The notes beneath the pieces are model-generated. The model ran no database searches and had not been told where the DNA came from. It saw nothing but the letters and a program-made list of their open reading frames with translations. DNA of 64,000 nt from Brachionus rotundiformis (lineage: Eukaryota > Rotifera > Eurotatoria > Ploima > Brachionidae). The stretch is from NCBI GenBank assembly GCA_016802295.1, contig JAESIW010000020.1, positions 3,747,302 to 3,811,301 of the forward strand, written 5' to 3'. Shown piece after piece: positions 1 to 9,675 of this stretch (positions within the stretch are counted from its first letter, which is position 1; each line of letters starts with the position of its first letter). A program made the position numbers and the translations under genes.

Positions 1-354
1 TCACAGCATTAGAATACTCTGGTACCGAGACCACAGCAGCCATTGCAGAGATTACCCAGCTTAATATATGTTTTTTTAATCACAACTTTATTTTAATTTT
101 TTTAAATGTTACCAGTCTCCTATAGAACCTTGATCAAGATCATTTGGCTCAATTTTTTCTTGGATAAAAACTGGTGGTATTTCACAAAATTCATTAGGAC
201 GTTTCCAAAATATTTGCTTATCATTGTTTCTTTTCTTGTAAATGCTAGAAATTTCAGCAAGAAACTGATCATCTTCAAAGAGACCACCAGAGCTCAAAAG
301 ATTTTGTTTAATTGTATCATAATCTTGATTTAAATACGACTTAAGACTTGACAT
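1..354 (-). CDS. Calpain-type cysteine protease, N-terminal exons (partial)
   Basis: Calpains are calcium-dependent intracellular cysteine proteases. The ATG is at 354-352 and exon 1 runs 354-113; it encodes a short N-terminus followed by the entry to the protease core (LFEDDQF, then FWKRPNEFCEIPPVF, then GSIGD). Exon 2 starts at 59 and runs off the left edge, giving WVISAMAAVV. The 53-bp intron (112-60, GT..AG) splits the codon of the catalytic Cys, residue 81, so the joined motif reads GDCWVISAMA, the classic calpain active-site block. Only about 100 residues are visible; the catalytic His/Asn and any C2-like or EF-hand domains lie outside the window. The subfamily cannot be judged. Confidence 0.88.
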
Positions 355-1120
355 TTTTTTAATTTTAAACCCTTGTTAATTTTGAGTAAATTGTATATAT
401 TTGTTCATTAACGATTTTTTATCGCTGTTAAGCAACGTTTGATAAAGTTAAATTTAAGAATTTTTTAATGCATAGTTCATTTTTGAAACAGTAACTATGG
501 TATTTTATGATGTTTACCTGTTTACGTAATATTTTTTAATGAGTTCCGAAGAATTATTTTTTTGTATTAAAAAAATCATATTTTTCATTTTAAAATTTCA
601 AAAAAAAATATATAACTTCAGAATGTTGAATATTAGTAGTAGAAAAACCAAAATAAATATATTATTTTTGAAACTCGTTTGGTAAATTTTCCAAGATTTT
701 TATACCATTTTTGTGAAAAAGCTTTATTTTTGTGTACTGTTACAAACAAATTTTTTGGCAACCATAACAATGATTTCCTTAATTACATTTTATTTGATAA
801 CATCAACCAAAAATACAACTTAAATGAATCTTTCGTTAATCTTTTCTGATTCATACATTTTCTATAGTGGTTAACTTACTTCTATCCAATCTTTCTATGC
901 ATTTTTTAAATGAAATCGAAAATGAGTTATACATTTAGTTTAAAAAGAACAAAATGTATTCCAAAAATTTAAATTTAGAGAATGAATTTATTAAGAAATG
1001 TCCAAGCACCGAAGCTAAGCTTATGCTTAATAATTCTTTACGAAACAAAAAATCTGCAAATTGAATTTTATTAACATTAAAGAAAATATTCGGAAGTTTT
1101 ATTTAAGATAAATTTTTGGT
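355..1120. other. Intergenic, no gene seen
   Basis: A+T-rich DNA upstream of the calpain start. I see no open frame with coding character and no repeat here; promoter elements for the calpain gene presumably lie in its left part but none is recognisable. Confidence 0.5.
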
Positions 1121-1352
1121 GGTATTGCGAATTTCAAAAACAATAGAACAAAATCCTTCATATTTTAATAAATAAAAATTTAGTAAAATAAAATATATTT
1201 AAAAAAGTACTGTAACATACATTGTCGTATCTTTAACAAAAATAAAAACTTTATTTTCTTATTTTTAGGTAAACAAAATCAAACATCAATTTAAGCTGTA
1301 TTGATGCTTTACTTTCTGTATTTATCTACATCAGAAAAATTATTTTTGGAAG
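1121..1352 (+). mobile_element. Truncated copy of the foldback element seen at 20341-20714
   Basis: Begins GGTATTGCGAATTTCAAAAA and follows the left arm and loop of the 20.3-kb element for about 230 bp (shared blocks include AAAATAAAATATATTTAAAA, AATAAAAACTTTATT and TTGATGCTTTACTTT). The inverted right arm is missing or reduced to a few bases, and no matching target duplication is visible. It is therefore an internally deleted, non-autonomous relic with no coding capacity. Confidence 0.7.
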
Positions 1353-2842
1353 AATTTCATAATATTTTCATAATAAAAATTTTAATCAATATTGAGTTGC
1401 TAGGCTCTGTATTATTTTAGAATTTAGATTCCTAAATTAAATTTATGGAATTTCTTGTCGTATTTAGCTGGCAATGTATTGAGATGCACCAAAAGTGTAA
1501 ATCAAAATTCTTTATTAATATAACTTATTTTTATAGGTAAAGACTATCCGATTCATTTTTGTGCGTTAGAAGACTAAATTTAAAATAAAAAAGAACTCAA
1601 AAATTATAATTAAACAAAATATTTTAATTGTTTAATAAATATAAAAGTAAAATGACAATATTTGACGATGTTAAGCAACCCATTTAGTTACCAATACCTA
1701 TTCACAATTTTGAATAATTAATAAACCAAATCAAGCATTCGATGTGGCTCTAGATTTATTTTTGAAATAAAAAAAATATTAAAAAACATATTTGATAATA
1801 ATGTTTCTACATGATCATTAAAATTTGATTCTAAACTTCAAAAAGTCACAAAAATTAGAATGGAAAAACTCACCGTGGAATGCTCTAAGGTCATCTCTAA
1901 CATTCCACTTAGCCAAAAAAATAAATTTTAGTGTAATTGGCCATTGTAAATGTTCCGAAGCTAATCATCTAGCTTTTATTAAATTCAAGAAATCAACTAG
2001 GATCAATTATTATTCATTAAAGGTAAAAATAACCTACCAGAAATTAAACCACCGGTATCTAAAATTTTTAGAAGATAATAATTTATTAGCTGATAGTCTG
2101 TTTATTCTTGAAACAAGTTTGGCAGATGTGTCCCTTCAGATTCAGAAGATTTCAGCAGGATAAACATTTATTTATCTATTTCAAATAATTCATGGAACTG
2201 AAAATATGATTAAACAAATTAATCCAGTTATATTACATTTAAATTTGAAATTTTTAATTAAATTTTTTGACATAAGACATTTCTTGGCAATATTTTTAAC
2301 TATTAAATATGTGATTATTCATAACTAATCTAATCACCATTTATATTTAAATTAATTTAATAACTTATTAATATTTACTGAGTAAATATAAAATGGGTTA
2401 ATCTAATAAATATAAAATACATGAAATACAAGGTTGAAGAATTAAAATCATAAAACGGCAGATTTATCAAAAATCAATGAATTTTATTAACTTTAAATTA
2501 AACAAAACAGTTTTGATTTGGTTTTTTTTCATTTTGAATAAAATGAAAATATTTTTTTCATTTTCTCAGAAACAAGCCCTTTCTTAATTTAAATATTCGC
2601 TAATTAAAGTAAAAATTTATTCTAATTTCAAAAAAATGTAATTCCTAGTTAATAAATATTTAAAAAGACATCGCAAAAATATTCAAATTAAATGCTTGAA
2701 TAATTTTTGATTATACTTTGAAGTATAATCTGAACACGTCATTGTTCAAGAATTTTTAAAAAAATTTGATAACGTGTTAAAAAGATTGGAATCTTAATAA
2801 ATTTTGCAAAAAAAAATAAATAAAAAAAAAACAAATATCAGA
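1353..2842. other. Intergenic, no supported gene
   Basis: A+T-rich. The only notable frame (1825-2163, plus) opens at TTG, has no ATG and resembles nothing I know. The last few hundred bases should hold the promoter and 5' leader of the sulfotransferase gene. Confidence 0.45.
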
Positions 2843-3897
2843 ATGGATAAATTTTCTAATGGAATGGCATTAACTTGTGACAAAACAAGCGAATTTTACA
2901 TTGAAGAAGAAGAATTTGCTAAAGAGCTTATTGAAGGAAACCAATTTGAATCTAAAAAATTCGAAAATATTCTTCTACCTCCACTAGTGAGAAATTTGTC
3001 ATCAATTAAAAATTTTGAACTGAGACCAAATGACACTTTTGTTGTCGGATACCCAAAGTCCGGAACAACTTGGGTCGAAGAAATCGTTTGGCTATTGCAA
3101 AACAATCTTGATTTTGAAAAATCTCTAAAAATCAATCACTTTGAACGAGTGTATTTCATTGATATGGGACTTTCGAAGGGAAAAATGGAGCAACTTAATG
3201 AAATGACTTCAAATAGAGTTTTCAAGTCTCATTTACCAATTAAGTATTTGCCAGACAGTGTAGAAAAACTAGCCAAAGTAAAAATAGATTCAATTTGAAA
3301 TAAACAGTTTAATATTTATTCTCTATAAGCTTGTCTACGTGGTTCGAAATCCAAAAGACATGCTTGTTTCTTATTTTCATTTTGCTCAAGCTTTGGTTTT
3401 TGCCAATTTTTCAGGCAGCTTTGAATTATTCGTGAGCCATTTTTTTAATAACAAGCTATGGTATGGATCATGGTGGGAACAAGTAAAAGAATACAAAAAG
3501 CTACCAAACATACACTTTGTTCAATATGAAGAACTTTTAGAAGTATTTTTTAAAATTATCTTATTTAGAATTTTAATTTAAAATTAAGCGGCCAGTTGAA
3601 ACAATAAAATCCTTAGCTAGTTATTTGGACAAAAATTATTCCGTTTCGGATATAGAAAAATTAATAAGCTTTACTTCAATAGATAAAATGAAAAATTATT
3701 CTTGTTTTAATTTTGATGGTGTTTTTAAAACTGAGGAGAACAATTCTTCCAAATTCAATTTTTTCCGTAAAGGCCAAATTGGAAATTGGACTGAACACTT
3801 TAGCCTAGAACAATCTAAACAAGTCGATGAGCTTGTTTATAAACATCTAAATGGAATTATAGATTTCAAGTATTTTCCATCAAATAACGAAATCTAG
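2843..3897 (+). CDS. Cytosolic sulfotransferase (SULT family), 3 exons
   Basis: Transfers sulfate from PAPS to a hydroxyl or amine of a small acceptor in the cytosol. Exons 2843-3277, 3330-3542 and 3589-3897 (introns 52 and 46 bp, both phase 0) give 318 residues, near the usual ~300. The PAPS 5'-phosphosulfate loop GYPKSGTTWVEE is at residues 69-80 with Lys72; the catalytic His is H130 in FKSHLP; the 3'-phosphate site VVRNPKDMLVSYFHF spans 149-163 (Arg151, Ser159); the C-terminal RKGQIGNW begins at 276, with Asn where most SULTs have Asp. The frame opens 13 codons upstream only at TTG, so ATG 2843 is chosen. No signal peptide. The substrate cannot be predicted; the protein looks functional. 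Confidence 0.88.
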
Positions 3898-5642
3898 GAG
3901 ACCTTTTTTACCAAAATTTTAACTGACAAAACAAATTTGATTTTGTTCATTAAGAATTTTTTTATTTTTATTAAAATTTAATAAATTTAAATTTTAAATT
4001 ATTACTTTAAAGAGTGATGTTATTATAACTAAATATTTTTTGTATTCTAATTTTTAAGACTATGTAAAACTTAAGAGCTCAATTATAATTACAAAACAAT
4101 TTAAAACTAAATTATATGTTCTTTATCTTCAAAATTAACAAATAATTTGTATTCAATTATTACATTTTTCAACTCACAAGACTTAACCTTTAAGTATAAT
4201 GTGATCTCCCTCTCATTAATCGTTAATCTAATGAAATCTTAAGACTCAAACACCTGAGAAGTTTTTTCGGAAAAAAATATTGAGAAAATCTTCAAGGAAA
4301 GGAAGAAGAAGAAGGGAAGAGGAGAGGAACAAAACGCATACAAGTTAGTTTTAATTTGTACTGTAAATACTTTAAAAAAACAAACTCATGGTGAACAAGT
4401 GTTGTGCAGTCAAGACAATTAGTTGTCCTAGCGGCTGTCAGCTGATTTTTTAGTTTATTATTCAGGAGACGATCCTTAAACATTAGTTAACTGTATTTTA
4501 GAAACATGTTAGCTAAACCTAATTTTAAACTAACACGAGCTAGTATTTATTCTTTATGGATTCTTTTACTTAAAAAATAAAAAGAAAATTCAAATAGAAA
4601 TTATTTAGCGAACAAGCTTAGTTCTTAATTTATTGGGGAATAAATTAGTTATTGGCTTAAGCGTGGGGACGTAAGTTGGACGTGTGCAAGATTGAACAAA
4701 CAAGCAATATTTTTCTATTCAATTAAAATTCTTGGCACATTATATAAATTATCAGAAATTAATTGTTCCATTAGTTCCGCAGCAGCATAGAATCTATACA
4801 CTAAAAAGCATAAAGAAGCCATGGACGAGGAACCAAACTTGAAAAAATTAAATCGATTTTTTCATAAAGGTGGCCAGTCAAGATAAGCTTGACTAGATTG
4901 ATAGAAAGAGACTCAACTTAATTGAGAGCGAATATTATTACATGGCGTAGAAAAATATTCTGGTCAAACCACAAAGTTTATGTCTTACTTCAAAGATAGT
5001 TGGCTCAAAGGATAATTTGTTAAATGGAAGATCTATAGTTCGCCACCAGGGTATTCTATTACAAAGTCTTAGAATTTTTAAAATGTTCAACTAGAAAGGT
5101 GAAGTTTTATTCTGTGAATAAGAACGATCTTCCAATGGAACATAAAATTTCAAGTCAATGAAAAAACAATCTAAAACATCTGGTTAAAAAAGAATTTTAT
5201 AATCGCTTAGAACCAGGAGTATATGAATTTGACAATGAAGATGAATATCATGGAACCTTTTAACTGGATAGTCGTTTAAGATTTGTAGCTATTTGATTGT
5301 TTTGGATTTACTTTAAATAAAAATCCGTGAAACTTTTGTAAAACTATCTAAAAAAGGACGTCCTAAAAATTCTACAAAAGCTTTGGAATATTAAAACAGT
5401 AAAAAAAATTAATTTTTTTGAGTCGACTTAAAATTTAAAAATACATTTATTTTTTATCACACTTTAAAAAGTGTGTCTAAAAGTGTGTTTGGAAGAATTA
5501 ATGAGTGTGTTGATCAAACTTTTGAGTGTGCTTAAACAATTACCCCCTAAGTTTAAATTAAAATCAAACTTTTTTTGCATTAAAAAGCCAAATCATTAAT
5601 CAATATACTTTTTTTCTTATAAATTGAGTTTTATATCGGGAA
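3898..5642. other. Intergenic with possible decayed coding relics
   Basis: The 3' flank of the sulfotransferase is followed by a less A+T-biased stretch at about 4800-5400. It contains short broken frames, such as one from the ATG at 4820 (MDEEPNLKKLNRFFHKGG, then stop) and KKGRPKNSTKALEY near 5352-5393. Frequent stops suggest the remains of a transposon gene. I cannot name the family. Confidence 0.3.
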
Positions 5643-5870
5643 TCTGCTGTACAGCTGACCCACTGCAGGTGGACGTAACTTTGGAAGCGTTAAGCTAAGA
5701 CTTTTTGGCAAAAGTCAGTTGGTTTGTGGTTCCGAGCTAGTCTAAATAGTTGCCGAGTTCGCAGCCTTTAAGTGTCGGATGAGTGGTGCTATTTACAATG
5801 AACGTCCAAATGGCTTCTTAGGGAAAGACGCCGTCATAACTCTACCAAAGCCGGTCCCAAGCCCGGTTTT
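5643..5870 (+). repeat. Interspersed repeat, copy 1 (SINE or LINE 3' region)
   Basis: About 230 bp of distinctly higher G+C than its flanks. It aligns along its length with the reverse complement of 54247-54467: shared blocks include CAGCTGACCC, ACTTTGGAA, TAAGACTT, ATAGTTGCCGA, GCAGCC, TTTAAGTG, GAAAGACG.CGTCAT and a terminal GGTCCCAAGCCCGGTT. From memory, that last string resembles 3' ends of some non-LTR element families; this was not searched. No internal A/B boxes are obvious. It is followed by A+T-rich DNA. Confidence 0.7.
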
Positions 5871-6396
5871 AAAAAGAGGATGATGAGATTAAAATAATTA
5901 ATCTAGTAAGCTAAATAAAATTTCTATCTATTTCTGACACACATAAGATTTTTAATTAATTCAAGGATAAATTTTCTTTTAAAAATAATAGATAATAATT
6001 CATTTATAAATATGGTTTTAAATAGAAGTAAAGTTAACTTGAAATAGTATTTCTACTAATTAAAAACAATTTTTTTAAATTTTATTTTAAATTTTTTTTA
6101 TAATTAGTTTTTTAATTAGGTCGAATTTAAAAAATCACTCGAGTTTAATCACTTAGCATTTAAGTACCGTATTCCCTTGCAGTTAGTAAATTTTTTATTT
6201 CGTTTAAGCCTTTTCCTCAAATGAATTAATAATAATAATAATTGACAATATTTAGATGATCAATTTATTATTTACGAATTCAATTAAACATCAAGTTAAA
6301 AAACGGCTTTATTTTTGATTTAAATTAATGCAAAAAAATTTAAAAATTATTAAACAGGTTTTAAACACACAAGATAAAAAATAATTCATTAATAAT
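5871..6396. other. Intergenic, no gene seen
   Basis: A+T-rich spacer downstream of the first four-transmembrane gene. It probably holds that gene's 3' UTR; nothing else is recognisable. Confidence 0.45.
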
Positions 6397-7140
6397 TTAT
6401 GGCTTGTTTTCCAATTCAACATGGTAGACAGGCGGAATAGGATAGAAATATTTATATATATACTCCCATAGGTCATCATACCATGAGTCTTCATAGACCG
6501 AAAACTGATAAAATCTGGATATAAAAAGATCAATTATATACATTGTAACCGCAATTATGCCCATTATCTATTGTGACAAAAATATATTTAAATAAAAATT
6601 AACTCTCATTAAAAAAAAGTTAATTGTTACCCCTGCTGAAACAAAAAAGTATCGCTTAACCGCACTGGTAAACAATTGAGTATCAATAGCTTTTTCGGCT
6701 ACGATTAGCGGTATTGAAACGCCCAATAAACCAAGAGCCATTAAAATATCAAAAACCTTATAAAATTAAAATAAAATACTTTATAAAATTTTAAATGTAT
6801 AAATAAATAATTTACGTTTATAATTAGAGAGATAATGCGTGATGTTTGTAGGACAAAAATGTTCACAGCGAGCATAGCTATTGCCAAAACAGATAAGCCA
6901 AGTGAAAGTGAAAAGAACACAGTCGCGGCAGTTCTTGATGATTTCCATGTTTGAGAAACATCAGTGGAAAAAGTAGCTGAATTTTTGGGAATTAGCCCAG
7001 TCAGGATAAGCCCGGCAAGAAGAACTATCTTAAGAAAAAAATTATGATTAGAATAAAAAAATTTAAATATTTAATTTATCAAATTTTACTGCTGTAAAAA
7101 ATTTAAAACCAATTAAGATCATTAACAGAGCTAAACTCAT
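6397..7140 (-). CDS. Four-transmembrane protein, family member A (short N-terminus)
   Basis: Function unknown. Exons 7140-7090, 7028-6816, 6756-6631 and 6567-6397 (all junctions phase 0) give 186 residues. Four hydrophobic segments are visible: residues ~1-32 (exon 1/2 junction), ~52-78, ~89-105 and ~128-145. A short cytosol-like tail contains ISRFYQFSVYED. It is paralogous to the genes at 7675-8550 and 15318-16188: exon 2 is exactly 71 codons in all three, the junction phases match and SRFYQF is shared. It lacks the longer N-terminal exon carrying FPLRGRCNPYF found in the other two, so either the first exon is reduced or an upstream exon was missed. The topology recalls MARVEL or claudin-like four-span proteins, but I see no diagnostic motif. 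Confidence 0.7.
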
Positions 7141-7674
7141 TTTCACTATATGTTTTAAAAAGAGTCTCAATTCAAATTTTAAATTTTATCTATTTATAAT
7201 TTTTTCCAAGATAGTTGTGTGCTTCTCATTTTTTAAACAAGATCAGATAATTTTCTATTCAACGTTTTGTTTAGTGTCTACAAACACATGGGACAATTGT
7301 GACAAGTATCAACCCTATTATCTTTTCATAAATTGTATTCATACAAAATGATACAAAATTCTTTCTTTCCAAGAATACTGGAATGTGCTTTGAATGTGTA
7401 CACGAATGTTTATCATGATAAAATAAATAAACTTAATTAAAAAACAACTTTGTTTGCTAAGTTTTTAAACAAGCTTTTTTGTTTTTGTCATTCTAAGTCA
7501 TATTTCGCTTGAGTAGATTTTCAAAAGGTTTTAAATATACATAGGTACTGTGATAAAAAAAATAAAAATTTTTTTATTCTAAAATAAAAATAATTTAGTT
7601 AAGAATTGTTTAATTAAATAATAAATCTATTATCAAGGCTTTATGAGATCATTCAGTCAAGTTGCATCAGACAT
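7141..7674. other. Spacer between two paralogous genes
   Basis: A 534-bp spacer between the start of family member A and the stop of member B, which have the same orientation. A+T-rich; it should contain the promoter of A and the 3' UTR of B. No motif recognised. Confidence 0.45.
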
Positions 7675-8550
7675 TTAGATTCCATTTAATCCAGTAGAGC
7701 AAACTGGCTGGCATGTGGTAGATGCTGTTGAATATGGTAACGAACCGGTAAGGAACTCTCGCTTGAAACTTTTATAGTTTCCGATACAGAATTGGTAAAA
7801 CCTGGAGAAGAATAAATGCAAAAGTAAAAACAAAACTGCAATAGTTCCCAATATCTAATGAAAGGTTTAAAAAAATTTTTTCCAAATTATTATTTTAAAT
7901 TACTCCAGCTGCTCGGAAAGTACCAAAATCAATGGCATTAACATACAATGCTGGAAACGCCTCTGTGATTGATTCACGAACAATCAACGGTATAGAAATA
8001 CCCAAAATTAACAGAGCGAAAAATAAATCCAACAACTAGAACATTAAAATTTGAAAATTACTAATTTAATTATTAAAATTTTTTAATTATAAATACACTT
8101 ATTAAGATAGAGACAAATTTTGAATCGGCTATGTTGCACAAATTTAATATCTCGAGCAATAACAAAGTAATTGTCACAGCTATGGCAATGCTGAATATTA
8201 CAACTGCCGCAATCCTAGTGTCCTGGGTTTCTTGTGAAGTTTCATTGTTAAAATTGACCAGAACTCTTGGAATTATTACTGCCGAAATTAAAGCACCGAG
8301 CAACGCAAGCTAAAAGATATTTGAAAAAAGATTATTAATTTATCTTTTGCAAAAAAAGGCTCACAAGTATTAGGAATCTTAAAATTATAAGAGGTAGCAG
8401 ATACTTAAAGTAAGGGTTGCATCTGCCTCTAAGTGGAAAAGCTGCAATAGGCACTTCAACAGGTTGGATAATTTCTTTTACCGGGCCTCTCATTGGAATG
8501 CACCCGGTATCACGTGGACCTATTCCGGTTGTGTTTATTCCTGTTAACAT
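7675..8550 (-). CDS. Four-transmembrane protein, family member B
   Basis: Function unknown. Exons 8550-8365, 8309-8097, 8035-7904 and 7854-7675 give 236 residues, all introns phase 0 and 44-63 bp. The N-terminus is soluble and ends in FPLRGRCNPYFKYLLPL at the first membrane segment; the further membrane segments are at about residues 52-76, 94-118, 136-152 and, across the last intron, 172-190. Conserved signatures shared with the 15.3-kb paralogue are TRIAA, CNIADS, ILIS, FPxLYxNA and SRFYQFCIGNYKxFKREFL. The tail is Ser/Thr/Cys-rich. The three paralogues within 10 kb indicate local duplication. Confidence 0.78.
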
Positions 8551-9381
8551 TTTTTAAAATCTTATCTTTTAACAAAAATTTACAAGCTTATTTGATTTTT
8601 ATGTAAAAGTCCACCATCAATATATAGCTTTAAGTAGTATTTATAAGATTTTATATGCTTTATATAGAGTGCTGAGTAATTTTCCAGTTTTGTATCACGT
8701 CAATTTTTGCTTATCTAGATACAAAAGAAATTTTGATACCGAAAATAGCCAATGATCTATTGACTGATCTAATTAAGTTGAAAATTATTAGCTAAGTTGT
8801 CATTTGTTTTAAATAAATTTTGTCTAAAAAAGTAAATATAAAGTCATTTGCCATTTGTTCAAGCTAATTTTTGTAAAAAAATTTTAATTAATCCAAGCCG
8901 GCTTTCTTGATTTAAGGCTACACTTTAATTTATTTATAATTACTTTAATTTTGTTTTAAAATTATATTTGGTTCCGCTTCAAAAAGTTGGTTTATGATTT
9001 ATTTTAGAAAGAAATGGTTTTTTAAAAATTTCGGCAAACTTGATTTTATTTTGGGATTTAAAAAAATTTTTTTTTCACTTTTCGGATTTTTATTTTTTTG
9101 AAATTTTACGAGAAAAAAATTTTATATCTAATAGATCTGTCTTAACAAATTTTTTAAGATATTGGGTCAAATTAAAAATTTATCTTGATATTAAACACAC
9201 ATGATTAGAAATTAGAAAAAATTGTTACCTAAGTTATGCTTGGAACGAGACAAAAAACTACACTAAAGCATTAAATAACTCAATATTACATTTCAAATTA
9301 TTTTAAAATACAATAAAATTTAAAAAATTAATTTTTCCTTTTAAAATTTGAAAAATTTAAAAACATTAAAAAGCAAAAAAA
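8551..9381. other. Intergenic between divergent genes
   Basis: Lies between the start of four-transmembrane gene B (minus) and a small plus-strand gene, so it may act as a two-way promoter region. A+T-rich with poly-A/T runs; no specific site recognised. Confidence 0.4.
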
Positions 9382-9575
9382 ATGTTCCGTGCTCAAGAAG
9401 CTAGCGAAAGTCAAGATGAGGCAAAAATGCAAGATTTGATGTTCAAGTTGAATATAGCCTTCTTTTTTGGTACGATTGTGGCAATTCGTACAGGTATTTT
9501 GAAATAATACGTTTTGTTTTAAAATTTTTTTTCAATAATTTTTATTTAGCCGGCTCAGTAATGGGAGATTTTTAA
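9382..9575 (+). CDS. Small single-pass membrane protein, hypothetical
   Basis: Exon 1 from ATG 9382 to about 9493 (MFRAQEASES.., ending ..VAIRT plus one base) joins exon 2 (about 9551-9575, AGSVMGDF, stop) across a ~57-bp GT..AG intron in phase 1. The predicted protein is 45 residues: an acidic, polar N-terminus (AQEASESQDEAKMQD), then one hydrophobic segment FKLNIAFFFGTIVAIRTAG. Size and layout recall tail-anchored mitochondrial or ER micro-subunits, but I cannot name a family. The more ordered base composition and good splice sites argue that it is real. Too short to be secure. Confidence 0.4.
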
Positions 9576-9675
9576 AAGAACAAATATTATTTTTATTTAA
9601 AGTTAAAAAAATCATTATCAATAAAAATTTCAAAAATTAAAAACCTTTCTATATTTCTTCTAAAGCCTTTTAATG

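Noticed and set aside
1825..2163. 112-codon plus-strand frame
   Set aside because: It opens only at TTG, contains no ATG and resembles no known family; A+T-rich low-complexity wording.
4292..4483. 63-codon minus-strand frame
   Set aside because: Short, low-complexity and without good start context; no coding character on inspection.
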